From Amycolatopsis dendrobii (lineage in GTDB: Bacteria > Actinomycetota > Actinomycetes > Mycobacteriales > Pseudonocardiaceae), in contig NZ_JACGZW010000002.1 of assembly GCF_014145675.1 (NCBI RefSeq), forward strand, positions 806,001 to 870,000: a DNA stretch of 64,000 bases, written 5' to 3'. Of this stretch, positions 25,992 to 34,924 are shown piece by piece (the stretch's first letter is position 1; each line of letters starts with the position of its first letter). The notes beneath the pieces are model-generated. The model ran no database searches and had not been told where the DNA came from. It was given only the letters and a program-made list of their open reading frames with translations. The position numbers and the translations under genes are program-made.

Positions 25992-26885
25992 TCAGGGCAG
26001 TCCGGCCTGATGCCGCTTCAGCTCCTCGATGACCTGGTCGAACGCGGCGCGGTGGGCTTCGAGCCGGGCGAGCGCCAGGCTGATCGACTCCCGCACCTGT
26101 TCGACGTCCTCGGCGGCGATCTCGATGTGATCCGCGTGTTCGGCGGTGGTCGTCCCGACGGTCAGCGGGCGATCGTCGCGGGGGAGGGGCCGTCCTTGCG
26201 GTTCCCGGTCGAGCCAGGCCGCCATGTCCCGCATCTCGTCGTCCAGCCGCACCGTCCACGATCGGCGCCGCCGCTGCTCGCGTCCCGGATCCCGGCGTTC
26301 CCAGCCCGCGACGACCATGTCTTCGATCGCCTTCGCCGCGGTCCGGCACGCGACTTCCAAACGGGGCAACGGATCCAGGCCGACTGCCGAGATCTCCTCC
26401 AGGATCGGTTCGCCCGCGGTCCACTTCCCGTCGACGGTGTGGGTTTCGGCGACGTCGTGCGCGGTGGCGAGCAAGGCGCTGATCGCCTCGCGCACCTTCG
26501 CCACGTCGGCCGGATTCAAGTCTTCGTCGCCGAGCCGGTGCGGCGAGCCGGTGCGCGGCGGGCGTTCCTTGCCGGGCCAGGAACGGTTCCCGCCGCGCCG
26601 CCGGTAGTGCTGCTGCATCGCCTGTTTGGACCGGTCGCCGTACTCCGCCCCCAGTTGTTCCCAGGTCCAGCCGCGGTCGAGCACCGATTCGATCAGCGTG
26701 ACCTCGGCCCGGTCCAGGTCTTGCCGGACGTCCGGGACCAGGTGCAACGCCTCCGCCGCGTCCTCGGCGCTGAGGTCCTCGCCGGGCTGGCGGCCGGATC
26801 TCGCCGCGCGGACCAGTTCGGCGAGGAAGGGGTTCTCGCGTTGCCGGAAGTAGCGGGTGGCCATTGCTTGCACGGAGTCGGTCAT
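25992..26885 (-). CDS. Probable DNA-binding protein of unknown family, autoregulated
   Basis: About 297 residues from ATG 26885. A segment near residues 60-100 reads LIESVLDRGWTWEQLGAEYG then RSKQAMQQHYRRRGG, a helix-turn-helix-like stretch with a basic follow-on. The rest is helical and charged, with an Arg-rich patch (RREQRRRRSW type, about 205-215) and a C-terminal coiled helix (VEQVRESISLALARLEAHRAAF). I do not recognise the family. Two identical-pattern operators GTCAAC-N6-GTTGAC lie immediately upstream and one overlaps the promoter, so self-control is likely. TTG 26894 is an alternative start three codons earlier, but it would sit inside the operator. Confidence 0.7.
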   Translation of the reverse strand: MTDSVQAMATRYFRQRENPFLAELVRAARSGRQPGEDLSAEDAAEALHLVPDVRQDLDRAEVTLIESVLDRGWTWEQLGAEYGDRSKQAMQQHYRRRGGNRSWPGKERPPRTGSPHRLGDEDLNPADVAKVREAISALLATAHDVAETHTVDGKWTAGEPILEEISAVGLDPLPRLEVACRTAAKAIEDMVVAGWERRDPGREQRRRRSWTVRLDDEMRDMAAWLDREPQGRPLPRDDRPLTVGTTTAEHADHIEIAAEDVEQVRESISLALARLEAHRAAFDQVIEELKRHQAGLP

Positions 26886-26889
26886 GGTC

Positions 26890-26935
26890 GTCAACGTATA
26901 GGTTGACGCCAGTGTTCGTCAACTGATCCGTTGAC
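26890..26935 (-). promoter_or_regulatory. Tandem operators GTCAAC-N6-GTTGAC within a leaderless promoter
   Basis: Two perfect 6-6-6 inverted repeats at 26890-26907 and 26918-26935, exactly 28 bp apart. On the minus strand a TTGACG box and a TATACG box, separated by 16 bases, overlap them. Transcription would begin almost at the ATG (26885), implying a leaderless message. Binding by a dimer would exclude RNA polymerase. Confidence 0.72.
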
Positions 26936-26944
26936 GTCTGGGTC

Positions 26945-28153
26945 TCACCAGGTCGCGGGCAGTTCGTGCACGCCGTAGATGTTCATGCCGGTCCGCAGCG
27001 GGACCTTTTCCGGCGGGACCGCGAGCGCGAGCGTCGGGAAGCGGCGCAGCAGCCCGGCGAATCCCGCGCGCATTTCGATCCGGGCGAGCTGCTGGCCGAG
27101 GCATTGGTGCACGCCGTGCCCGAACGACACATGTGTGCGCGCATTCCGTTCGACGTCGAGGTCGTCGCCTTCGGGAAACCGCGAAGGATCGCGATTGGCC
27201 GCCAGCATCGAAATGAGAACGGTCGATCCCTTGCTGATTTTCTCGCCGCCGAGTTCGAGGTCTTCGGACGCATAACGGAACAGGACGTCGACCACCGCGA
27301 GATACCGCAGCAGTTCCTCGACCGCGCCCGGGATCAGATCCGGATCGGCGCGCAGCGCGGCCATTTGCCCGGGGTTCTCCAGCAGGGCGAAGGTGCCGAG
27401 GGCCAGCATGTTCGCCGTCGTTTCGTGCCCGGCGAGCAGCAGCAGGAAGCCGATGCCGACGAGTTCCTCGACGCTCAGGTCCTCGTCACGCGCCAGATCG
27501 GACAGGATGTCGGAGCCGGGAACCGCGCGCTTCTCGGCGGCCAGCTTCCCGAGATACGACGTGAGCGCCGTCCAGGCGGCCATTTTGTCCTCGATGCTCT
27601 GGTCCCGCAGCATCATCTGTGCGGAGTTCTTCTGGAACGTCTCCCGGTCGGAATACGGGACGCCCAGCATTTCGCAGATCACCAGCGACGGAACCGGAAG
27701 CGCGAATTCCTTCACCAGATCGACCGGCTTCGGGCACGCGGCGAGATGGTCGAGCTGCCGTTGCGCGATTTCGGTGATGTGCTCCTCGAGCTGTTTCATC
27801 CGGTTGACGGTGAACGTGCCGGTGAGCTTCCGGCGCAGCCGCGTGTGGTCCGGCGGATCCATCGTGATGAACAGGCCGGGCACCTGCGGCGACGGATCGA
27901 ACTCCTCCTGCGCCTCGGGCATGCTCGGCGTTTCGTAGGGCACGTGCACCGCGCCGAGGTCCTGGCGCGAACTGAACCGCGGGTCGGCGAGCGCCTGGCG
28001 GACCGCGTCGTAGCCGGTGACCAGCCAGCCGTCGTGCCCGTCCGGGAACTTCAGCGGGCTCACCGGCCGGGTCTCCCGCAGCCGGGTGATGGCGGACGGC
28101 GGGGCGAAGGGGCCTGCGTCGCGCTCGAGCGACAGGCCTGGCGGGCGTGTCAT
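26945..28153 (-). CDS. Cytochrome P450 (bacterial class I)
   Basis: 402 residues. Key P450 elements are present: the oxygen-activation helix AGHETTAN, the ExxR motif in AVEELLRYL, and the haem loop FGHGVHQCLGQQLAR with cysteine ligand at about residue 351. Substrate access and PERF-like regions are typical of CYP105/CYP107-type enzymes of secondary metabolism or drug oxidation. No ferredoxin gene is adjacent, so electrons come from elsewhere. ATG 28153 has a GAGAGGGG ribosome site; an in-frame upstream ATG at 28192 is judged less likely. Divergent from thyA. Confidence 0.95.
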   Translation of the reverse strand: MTRPPGLSLERDAGPFAPPSAITRLRETRPVSPLKFPDGHDGWLVTGYDAVRQALADPRFSSRQDLGAVHVPYETPSMPEAQEEFDPSPQVPGLFITMDPPDHTRLRRKLTGTFTVNRMKQLEEHITEIAQRQLDHLAACPKPVDLVKEFALPVPSLVICEMLGVPYSDRETFQKNSAQMMLRDQSIEDKMAAWTALTSYLGKLAAEKRAVPGSDILSDLARDEDLSVEELVGIGFLLLLAGHETTANMLALGTFALLENPGQMAALRADPDLIPGAVEELLRYLAVVDVLFRYASEDLELGGEKISKGSTVLISMLAANRDPSRFPEGDDLDVERNARTHVSFGHGVHQCLGQQLARIEMRAGFAGLLRRFPTLALAVPPEKVPLRTGMNIYGVHELPATW

Positions 28154-28246
28154 GTTCGGGTCCCCTCTCGGTGGTGGTGCGACCAGCGTCACCGCGACGG
28201 CTGATATCCCGCTGACACGGCGCTGGCTCGACTACCATCCGCAGAC

Positions 28247-29044
28247 ATGCCGGACACGCAGTACGAAGACCTGCTTCAGCACGTGCTCGACACCGGAGCC
28301 AAGAAGGGCGACCGCACCGGTACGGGCACGCGGTCGATCTTCGGGCACCAGTTGCGTTACCGGCTGGCCGACGGATTCCCGCTGATCACCACGAAAAAGG
28401 TGCACTTCCGGTCCATCGCGTACGAACTGCTGTGGTTCCTGCGCGGCGACTCGAACGTCACCTGGCTGCGTGACCACGGCGTCACGATCTGGGACGAATG
28501 GGCGGCCCCGGACGGCGACCTCGGCCCGGTGTACGGCGTGCAATGGCGGTCCTGGCCGACCCCCGGCGGCGGGCACGTCGACCAGATCAGCGACGTGCTG
28601 CGAACGCTGCGCGAGAACCCGGATTCGCGGCGGATCATCGTGTCGGCCTGGAACGTCGGAGACATCCCGCAGATGGCGCTGCCGCCCTGCCACGCGTTCT
28701 TCCAGTTCTACGTGGCCAACGGCGAGCTGTCCTGTCAGCTGTACCAGCGCAGCGCGGACCTGTTCCTCGGTGTGCCGTTCAACATCGCGAGCTACGCCCT
28801 GCTGACGCACATGATCGCCGACCAAGTCGGCCTGCGCGTCGGCGATTTCATCTGGACCGGTGGCGACTGCCACATCTACGACAACCACGTAGACCAGGTG
28901 CACAAGCAGCTTTCCCGGGACGCGCGGCCGTTCCCGACGCTGAGCCTGAAGCCGGCGGAGAGCCTGTTCGAGTACCGCTACGAGGACATCTCGCTGGAGG
29001 GCTACGACCCGCACCCCGGCATCAAGGCTCCGGTGGCCGTCTGA
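28247..29044 (+). CDS. thyA: Thymidylate synthase
   Basis: 265 residues, the usual length for ThyA. It methylates dUMP to dTMP using 5,10-methylene-tetrahydrofolate. Visible motifs: the folate/dUMP Arg loop ([17 protein letters not shown]), catalytic Cys in [13 protein letters not shown] (about C148), the [19 protein letters not shown] dUMP site and [13 protein letters not shown]. Its TGA overlaps the ATG of the dihydrofolate reductase gene, so the dTMP cycle enzymes are translationally coupled. The product is cytoplasmic. Confidence 0.97.
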   Translation: MPDTQYEDLLQHVLDTGAKKGDRTGTGTRSIFGHQLRYRLADGFPLITTKKVHFRSIAYELLWFLRGDSNVTWLRDHGVTIWDEWAAPDGDLGPVYGVQWRSWPTPGGGHVDQISDVLRTLRENPDSRRIIVSAWNVGDIPQMALPPCHAFFQFYVANGELSCQLYQRSADLFLGVPFNIASYALLTHMIADQVGLRVGDFIWTGGDCHIYDNHVDQVHKQLSRDARPFPTLSLKPAESLFEYRYEDISLEGYDPHPGIKAPVAV

Positions 29045-29505
29045 TGATCGGACTCATCTGGGCGCAGGCGGCGAACCGCGTCATCGGGCGCGACAACGCG
29101 TTGCCGTGGCACATCCCGGAGGACATGAAGCACTTCCGCACGGTGACCGCGGGCGCGACGGTGCTCATGGGCAGGCGCACGTGGGAGTCGCTGCCGGAGC
29201 GCTTCCGGCCGCTTCCGGGGCGGCGGAACCTGGTGGTGTCCCGCACGCCGCAGGAAGGCGCGGAAACGTTCCCCGACTTGGAGCAAGCGTTTGCGGCCGC
29301 GGACGGCGACGTCTGGGTGATGGGCGGCGCGCGGATCTACCGGGAGTCGCTGCCGTTCGCTGACCGGATCGAGGTGACCGAACTCCAGGAGTCCTTCGAG
29401 GGCGACGTCTACGCGCCGGAGATCGGCCGGGAGCCGGACACCGTCGGCGAATGGCGGGAGTCGAAGAACGGGTTGCATTACCGGCATTTGAGCTGGGGTT
29501 CTTAG
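29044..29505 (+). CDS. folA: Dihydrofolate reductase
   Basis: 153 residues. It reduces dihydrofolate, the by-product of thymidylate synthase, back to tetrahydrofolate with NADPH. Motifs: [31 protein letters not shown] with the PWH...D substrate pocket, TVLMGRRTWESLP for NADPH, and VWVMGGARIYRESLPFADRIEVTEL. Its ATG overlaps the thyA stop. Trimethoprim sensitivity cannot be judged from sequence alone. The stop overlaps that of the convergent LD-carboxypeptidase gene by four bases. Confidence 0.97.
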   Translation: MIGLIWAQAANRVIGRDNALPWHIPEDMKHFRTVTAGATVLMGRRTWESLPERFRPLPGRRNLVVSRTPQEGAETFPDLEQAFAAADGDVWVMGGARIYRESLPFADRIEVTELQESFEGDVYAPEIGREPDTVGEWRESKNGLHYRHLSWGS

Positions 29506-30404
29506 CGGACTGCGGGTCCGGCCGTGAGCGTGTCCGCGGTCAGTTTCGCGATCGGTCCGAGCGGGAGTGACAGCGGTGAGTCGCCGTGGCCGACGTCGAT
29601 GCCGCCGATGACCGGGACGTCCAGTGCGCCGAGCCGGTCGCGCAGCACGTCGAGGACGGTCCAGCCGCGGTCGGTGTAGTCCTCGAAGCCGGGGAAGCGG
29701 CCGAGCGCGACCCCGCGCAGACCGCGCAGCGAACCGGATCGCATGAGGTGGGTCAGCTGGCGGTCGACCTGGCCCAGTCCGATCGCGCGCGGGGCTTCGA
29801 GGAACAGGATCGCGCCGTCCAGGCTGGGCAGTCCGGCTCCGATGAACCCGATGACCGTGCCGAGATGGCCGCCGATCAGGTTCCCGGTGGCCGTGCCGGG
29901 GAAGGAGATCGCGGCGGTGAGCGCGGCCGGGTCCCGGTGCAGCGTCGTGGGTTCGGTTTCGCACAGCAGCCGCCGGGTCGATCCGGCGGAGCGCGGGCCG
30001 GCGAGGAAGCCGTGGATTCCGGCGATCCGGCAGTGCCGCCACAGCGCCAGGTGCAGGTTGGTGATGTCGCTGAACCCCATGAGCGGCTTGGGATCCGCGC
30101 GCACGGCGGCGAAATCGATCCCGTCGGCGATCCGGTACGCCCCGGCCCCGCCGCGGGTCGCGATGACCGCGCGCACGCCGGGGTCGCGGTAGGCGTCGTT
30201 GAGGTCGGCGAGCCGGTCCTCGTCGAGTCCGGCGAGGTATCCGTGCCGGTCCAGGGCGTGTTCGCCGATTTCGACGGTCAGCCCCCAGCTTTCCAGCGTC
30301 CGCACGGAGTCCGCGAGCAGTTCTTCGGTGGGCCAGCTGGCCGGGGAGACGAGCCGGACCCGGTCTCCTGGCTGGATTCGCGGCGGCAGCAGGACGTCGG
30401 TCAC
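29502..30404 (-). CDS. LD-carboxypeptidase / MccF-like serine peptidase (S66)
   Basis: About 300 residues, matching the S66 family length. The nucleophile Ser lies in the KPLMGFSDITNLHLAL segment; the acid and His are in the C-terminal half (FLEAPRA, GGIDVGHGDSPLSLPLGP). S66 enzymes trim LD-linked tetrapeptides in murein recycling, or, as MccF, cleave microcin-like peptide-nucleotides. GTG 30404 is chosen as the start; an in-frame start at 30443 would add 13 residues. It is convergent with folA and stands alone. Confidence 0.88.
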   Translation of the reverse strand: MTDVLLPPRIQPGDRVRLVSPASWPTEELLADSVRTLESWGLTVEIGEHALDRHGYLAGLDEDRLADLNDAYRDPGVRAVIATRGGAGAYRIADGIDFAAVRADPKPLMGFSDITNLHLALWRHCRIAGIHGFLAGPRSAGSTRRLLCETEPTTLHRDPAALTAAISFPGTATGNLIGGHLGTVIGFIGAGLPSLDGAILFLEAPRAIGLGQVDRQLTHLMRSGSLRGLRGVALGRFPGFEDYTDRGWTVLDVLRDRLGALDVPVIGGIDVGHGDSPLSLPLGPIAKLTADTLTAGPAVR

Positions 30405-30495
30405 CTGATCACTTTCGCAGACTTCGCGCGCGGTAGCGGACACTGGCTGGCCGCTTCCCCTGGGACCGTCGGGTGCTCAGGAAAGGAACCGGCAC

Positions 30496-31503
30496 ATGCG
30501 GATGCGGCTTCTGGGGCGGACCGGAATCAAGGTCAGCGCCTACTGCCTCGGAACGATGAAATTCGGGCAGATCGGCAATGCCGATCACGGCGAGTGCGTC
30601 CGGATGGTGCACCGGGCGCTCGACGCGGGGATCAACTTCGTGGACACCGCGGACGTCTACGGCCCCGGCGGGGAGTCCGAGGAGATCCTCGGCGCGGCTT
30701 TGCGGGGCCGCCGCGACGACGTCGTGGTAGCCACGAAGGTCAACGGCTCGATGGGCCCCGGCCGAGGCGGAAGCTCCCGGCGCTGGATCGTCGCGGAGGT
30801 CGAACAGTCGTTGCGGCGCTTGCGAACGGACCGCATCGACCTCTATCAGCTTCACCATCCCGACCCGGACACCGATCTGGAGGAAACCCTCTCCGCGCTG
30901 ACCGACCTGGTCCGCGGCGGCAAAGTGCGCGCCGTCGGATCCTCGAACTTCCCGGCGTCCGAGATCGTGGCGGCCCAGTGGGTGTCCGAACGCGCGGGAC
31001 TGGCCCGGCTGCGGACCGAGCAGCCGACGTACTCGCTGCTCAACCGGGGGATCGAGAGCGAAATCCTGCCGGTGTGCCGCCGCTACGGGATGGGCGTCCT
31101 GGTGTGGAGTCCGCTCGCGATGGGGCTGCTGACCGGTCGCTACCGGCCCGGCGGCGAACAACTCCGGGAAGCACAGCTGCGTTTCGTGCCGCGGCACATG
31201 AGCGACGAGCGCAAACACGCCGCGGTCGAACAACTCGCGCGAGTCGCCGAGGAAGCCGGGCTTTCGCTGACGCATCTGGCGCTGGCGTTCGCGGTCAACC
31301 ATCCGGCCGTGACGTCCGCGATCATCGGTCCACGAACGTTGGCGCAGCTGGACGATCTGTTGGCGAGCGTCGAGACCCGGCTGGACGACGATGTCTTGGA
31401 CCGGATCGACCAGATCGTCGCGCCGGGCGCCGATGTGGGACCGATCGACGTGTCGTACGTACCGCCGTCGCTTACCGACCCGAAGCTCCGCCGCCGCGAC
31501 TGA
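30496..31503 (+). CDS. Aldo/keto reductase
   Basis: 335 residues in the (beta/alpha)8 AKR fold. The catalytic tetrad is in place: D50 and Y55 in NFVDTADVYGPGGESEE, K81 in VVVATKVNGS, H120 in DLYQLHHPD. NADPH is bound near GSSNFPAS and ...AFAVNHPAVTSAIIGPRT. It reduces aldehydes or ketones of unknown nature. Its 3' end overlaps that of the convergent winged-helix gene by 32 bp, an unusually long overlap. Confidence 0.93.
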   Translation: MRMRLLGRTGIKVSAYCLGTMKFGQIGNADHGECVRMVHRALDAGINFVDTADVYGPGGESEEILGAALRGRRDDVVVATKVNGSMGPGRGGSSRRWIVAEVEQSLRRLRTDRIDLYQLHHPDPDTDLEETLSALTDLVRGGKVRAVGSSNFPASEIVAAQWVSERAGLARLRTEQPTYSLLNRGIESEILPVCRRYGMGVLVWSPLAMGLLTGRYRPGGEQLREAQLRFVPRHMSDERKHAAVEQLARVAEEAGLSLTHLALAFAVNHPAVTSAIIGPRTLAQLDDLLASVETRLDDDVLDRIDQIVAPGADVGPIDVSYVPPSLTDPKLRRRD

Positions 31504-32665
31504 CCCGTCCCCGCACCAGCGGCGGCACGTAGCCGGTCGCGACCACCTCGCCGTCGAACCAGGCGGTGAGGTTCGCGGCCTCTTCTTCCAGCGCCGCCGC
31601 GGCAGCGAGCGACAGCGGTTCGATCGGCACGACGTCCACCGTCCCGTCCGGCTGCTGCGTCCAGGTCCCGACGATCCGCCCGTTCCACCACGCGGTCGGG
31701 CCGGCGTTGCCGGCGCCGTCGAAGAGGTGCGGGCCGTGGTCGCCGAGGTAGAAGTCGCGGCGGTGCCAGCCCATCGTCGTCGGGTCGAGGGTCGGGAGAA
31801 GAGCCGCCCAGTCCTGGTCGAGGCGGACTTCTTCCACGTCGTCGGGGTGCAGCCACGCTGGGGCGCCGTCTTCCAGCAGAGCGGGTGTCGCGCCGGCGTC
31901 GTCCAGCGCCCGGCGGACCGCGGTCTTCGTCGCGCCGAGCCACCACACCAGGTCGTCCTCGGTCCCCGGCCCGAACGACCACAGCCAGCGCCGCACCAGT
32001 TCCCGGTAGCCCTCCCGTTCGTCCAGGACACCGGGATCCTCGTCGAGCCACTGCTCGATCGCCGTCCACACTGGACGCGAGACCTGCCAGCGCCCGGCGT
32101 TGTCCCCGCGGACCACCGAACCGTTCGACGCGAGCACGGACAGCACCCGGGAGCCGACCGGGGCAAGTACCGCAGGCCTTCCCTCTGCGGCGATCCGCGT
32201 GTTCAGTGCGGGAACGCGAGCGCGTAGCTGTGCGGCGGTGCCGGGTTCTTCGCGGATCGCCTGCAACGCCTCGGCGCACCGTTCGGCGACCCACGCCGGG
32301 CCGTCGTCGATTCCGGCGAGTTCGGCGTCTTTGGCCAGCCGCGCGGTCAGTTGCCGCACCACCCGGGCTGAGGCGCTTCCCCTTGCGGCGGCGAGCAAAT
32401 CGACCGGGAAGGCGAAGACGGTCCGGCGCATCGCCAGCTGCCGCACCACAGTCCGTTTGCTGAACAAGGCGTCCGAAATGGACTCTCGGTCGGCGCGGGA
32501 CCGGGCGTACGCGGACAGGTAAACGCTGCTCGCCTCAGTCGCGTGCAAGCACGTGACCGCGCGGACGGCGGTCTCGACCCCGGACGCGGGGGTCGCCAAT
32601 GCGTGCCGCAGCCCGATCCGGTCGCGCCGTTCGGCGTCGGTCACTTTTCGCATGTTTTCGATCAT
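31472..32665 (-). CDS. Winged-helix DNA-binding protein (HTH_42/AlkZ-like)
   Basis: About 397 residues from ATG 32665 (ATG 32653 also possible). It carries the pattern of the HTH_42 family that includes the interstrand-crosslink glycosylase AlkZ and the YcaQ group: LRHALATPA...LHATEASSVYLSAYAR at the N-terminus, then LDPTTMGWHRRDFYLGDHGP and NAGPTAWWNGRIVGTW near the C-terminus. AlkZ proteins unhook DNA alkylated by antibiotics; other family members have unclear roles. No neighbour points to a specific toxin. Convergent with the aldo/keto reductase gene. Confidence 0.85.
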   Translation of the reverse strand: MIENMRKVTDAERRDRIGLRHALATPASGVETAVRAVTCLHATEASSVYLSAYARSRADRESISDALFSKRTVVRQLAMRRTVFAFPVDLLAAARGSASARVVRQLTARLAKDAELAGIDDGPAWVAERCAEALQAIREEPGTAAQLRARVPALNTRIAAEGRPAVLAPVGSRVLSVLASNGSVVRGDNAGRWQVSRPVWTAIEQWLDEDPGVLDEREGYRELVRRWLWSFGPGTEDDLVWWLGATKTAVRRALDDAGATPALLEDGAPAWLHPDDVEEVRLDQDWAALLPTLDPTTMGWHRRDFYLGDHGPHLFDGAGNAGPTAWWNGRIVGTWTQQPDGTVDVVPIEPLSLAAAAALEEEAANLTAWFDGEVVATGYVPPLVRGRVSRGGGASGR

Positions 32666-32759
32666 GCCGGAAGTAGCGGTCACTGCCTGACCGCTACTGC
32701 TGCGAGTCTCGGTCGCAGCGCGGGAACGAGTCCGGCGCGGGAATCGAGGAGTCGAAATC

Positions 32760-33206
32760 ATGGCAGTGCACGCCGTCGCCCACTTGAATTTCCGGGGCGA
32801 GGCCCGGAAGGCGCTCGAGTTCTACCGGTCGGTGTTCGGCGGGGACCTCCGGATCGCCACGTACGGCGACTTCGGGATGCCCCAGGACGCGCCCGGCGCG
32901 GACCACGTGGTGTTCGGCCACGTGATCGGCGAGAACGGGTTCCAGGTGATGGCTTACGACGTGCCGGGTGGCGGTGCCGCCGCGCCGGTCGGCGAGACCA
33001 CCCGCGAGAACGGGACGACGATCACGACGGAGAAGTTCTTCCTCTCCGCCGGCGGCGATTCCGTCGACGAGGTCGGCGAGTTCTGGAAGAAGCTGTCCGA
33101 GGACGCGACGGTGATCGAGCCGTTCGGCCCGTCCCCGTGGGCCCCGGCGTTCGGCATGCTCCGGGACCGCTTCGGGGTCACCTGGATTCTGCAGGTCGCC
33201 GCCTGA
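32760..33206 (+). CDS. VOC/PhnB-family (glyoxalase-fold) protein
   Basis: 148 residues. Two beta-alpha-beta-beta-beta halves typical of the vicinal-oxygen-chelate fold: AHLNFRGEARKALEFYRSVFGGDL, then VMAYDVPG ... FFLSAGGDSVDEVGEFWKKLSE and APAFGMLRDRFGVTWILQVAA. The PhnB/DUF1338-like subgroup has unknown function; the family includes dioxygenases, isomerases and resistance proteins. ATG 32760 has GAGGAG upstream. It is convergent with the FAD oxidase gene across a strong hairpin. Confidence 0.88.
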   Translation: MAVHAVAHLNFRGEARKALEFYRSVFGGDLRIATYGDFGMPQDAPGADHVVFGHVIGENGFQVMAYDVPGGGAAAPVGETTRENGTTITTEKFFLSAGGDSVDEVGEFWKKLSEDATVIEPFGPSPWAPAFGMLRDRFGVTWILQVAA

Positions 33207-33239
33207 CTCGCGGACTTCGCGCGGCCGCAAGCGTGGCCC

Positions 33240-33280
33240 GCCGGTCTGCGGCCGGAGTCCTGCGCCGGCCGCAGACCGGC
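33240..33280. terminator. Perfect 14-bp stem terminator
   Basis: GCCGGTCTGCGGCC (33240-33253) and GGCCGCAGACCGGC (33267-33280) form a perfect stem with a 13-base loop. It stands between the convergent VOC gene and FAD oxidase gene and ends just before the latter's stop codon. Confidence 0.8.
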
Positions 33281-33282
33281 TT

Positions 33283-34713
33283 TCACACCGGGCGCGGCGA
33301 GAGACCCTGCTCGAACGCGAGCACCCCGCTCGGGTCGTACTTCGCCGCTGCCGCCCGGAGCGTCGGAAGGTTCACCCCGTAGTACGCCGTGGCCCAGTCC
33401 TGCTGGTCGTCGTTGAGGTAGTTGACGTACGCGCCGCCGGTGGCGAATTCCGCTAGCCGCGACTGGACGTCGTTCACCTCGTGCTTCGCGGTCTCCCGGT
33501 CGATGTCCGGGCCGGCGCTGAGGTAGACCTGCACGTCGCCGAAAACGCCGCGATGCGCGAACGCGGTGTCGGTGGGGCGGACGTCGGAGACCGCCGCGTC
33601 GAGCGGGTTGATCTCCAGCGCGATCTTGGTCTCGCCGGTGACGAGCCCGCTCAACCGCGCCGGATCGGCCTTCTTCGCCAGCACCCGGGAAGCGGCGCTG
33701 AATCGGCGCCGACCCAGGCTTCCGGACCAGAAATCCATCGCGCCCAGGTAGTCCGTCTCCTGGAAACCGCTGACGGTGCCCTTGACCCCGGCCCGGCGTT
33801 CCAGATCGGCGATGAGCTCGCGGGCCCGCTGTTCGCCGCCGAGGAGACAGCCGGGCACGCCCGCCGCCGGGTTCGGGCCGCCGAGCACCGAGATGTTCGA
33901 CCAGAATTCCCTTGGCGCGGAAGTGATCCAATCCTGCCAGGCGCCGTAGACGTCGGTGCCGGATCCCTCGGGGAAGTTCACCACGAACACCGTGACCCGA
34001 GGCGGCGCGGGCACCGTGCGGAAGGTGAATTCCGTGGTGACCCCGAAGTTCCCGCCGCCCCCGCCGGTGAGCGCCCAGCCGAGGTCCGAACCCGGGTCGA
34101 CCGAACGCAGCCGGAAATCGCGCGGCGGCACGATTTTCGCGCTGTCCAGGTGGTCGCAGGTCAGTCCGTATTTCCGCATCAGGACGCCGATTCCGCCGCC
34201 GAGCGCGAGCCCGGCGATGCCGACCGAACCGCACGTGCCGCCCGGCAAGGCGCGTCCTGCGGCGGCCAGTGCGTGATAGACGTCGATCAACCGCGCGCCC
34301 GCGCCGACGACGGCGGTGCCGTTCCGGCGGACCTCCACGCGGTTCATCAGCTTGAGGTCCGCGACCAATCCGTCGCCCGGAGTGGAATAGGCGACGTAAC
34401 TGTGCCCGCCGCTGCGTGCCGCGAAGGTGATTTTGTTCTCCGCCGCGAACTCGAGGCACTTGCGGACGTCGTCGGCGTCGGCGCACCGGGCGATCGCCGG
34501 CGGATAGCGATCGTCGTAGAGGAGGTTGAACGGCGGACGGATTTCGTCGTAGCCGGCGTGGTTTCGCTGCAGCAGCGCGCCGTGCAGCCGGCTGCGCAAC
34601 GCGGCCCAGTCCGGCTCCCTTTCGGCAGCCTCCGCGACGGTTCCGGCGCCGAGCGCGGCCGCGCCCGCCGCGACCGCGGACCACTGCAAAAGACGACGAC
34701 GGCTCAACGTCAT
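33283..34713 (-). CDS. Tat-exported bicovalent FAD-linked oxidase (berberine-bridge-enzyme-like)
   Basis: 476 residues. A twin-arginine signal MTLSRRRLLQWSAVAAGAAA indicates export as a folded flavoprotein. The FAD domain shows RSGGHSY with His104 (8-alpha-histidyl link) and GGTCGSVG with Cys161 (6-S-cysteinyl link), the hallmark of bicovalent berberine-bridge-type oxidases. The BBE C-terminal segment (YVNYLNDDQQDWATAYYGVNL) closes the active site. These enzymes oxidise sugars, alcohols or alkaloid-like amines with O2. ATG 34713 has GGAGGGG at the right place; long upstream in-frame codons are non-family. It borders the catabolic region and shares a promoter gap with the MHS permease. Confidence 0.93.
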   Translation of the reverse strand: MTLSRRRLLQWSAVAAGAAALGAGTVAEAAEREPDWAALRSRLHGALLQRNHAGYDEIRPPFNLLYDDRYPPAIARCADADDVRKCLEFAAENKITFAARSGGHSYVAYSTPGDGLVADLKLMNRVEVRRNGTAVVGAGARLIDVYHALAAAGRALPGGTCGSVGIAGLALGGGIGVLMRKYGLTCDHLDSAKIVPPRDFRLRSVDPGSDLGWALTGGGGGNFGVTTEFTFRTVPAPPRVTVFVVNFPEGSGTDVYGAWQDWITSAPREFWSNISVLGGPNPAAGVPGCLLGGEQRARELIADLERRAGVKGTVSGFQETDYLGAMDFWSGSLGRRRFSAASRVLAKKADPARLSGLVTGETKIALEINPLDAAVSDVRPTDTAFAHRGVFGDVQVYLSAGPDIDRETAKHEVNDVQSRLAEFATGGAYVNYLNDDQQDWATAYYGVNLPTLRAAAAKYDPSGVLAFEQGLSPRPV

Positions 34714-34811
34714 GGACGACCCCTCCACGGCTCGGCGGCCCGCGCGCACGAGAAGAAACCCGCCGGCCCGCCCCGAGATTCCCCTTGTCCGACGCCGCCA
34801 GCATAGACTAA

Positions 34812-34856
34812 TCTTTCCGAAATAGAAGACGCATCTACGGTATTTTGAAAATGCGT
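34812..34856. promoter_or_regulatory. AT-rich inverted repeats in the oxidase/permease promoter gap
   Basis: The 211-bp divergent gap carries three dyads: TCTT...AAGA (34812-34829, similar in size and ends to the 19-bp palindrome at 41493), ACGCAT-N16-ATGCGT (34829-34856), and ATTTT-G-AAAAT (34842-34852). They probably bind a regulator that coordinates both genes; an IclR site is possible. Confidence 0.45.
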
Positions 34857-34924
34857 GATTCGGGGGGTGCTGGGTCGAGGTCGACCGACCTTGATCCACC
34901 ATCGGATCAGGAGGTGCGGGCGAC

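Noticed and set aside
26966..28204. 412-codon plus-strand frame
   Set aside because: Antisense to the P450 with the haem motif clearly on the other strand.
29586..31532. 648-codon plus-strand frame
   Set aside because: Runs antisense to the LD-carboxypeptidase gene and then out of frame through the aldo/keto reductase gene; no homologous motif.
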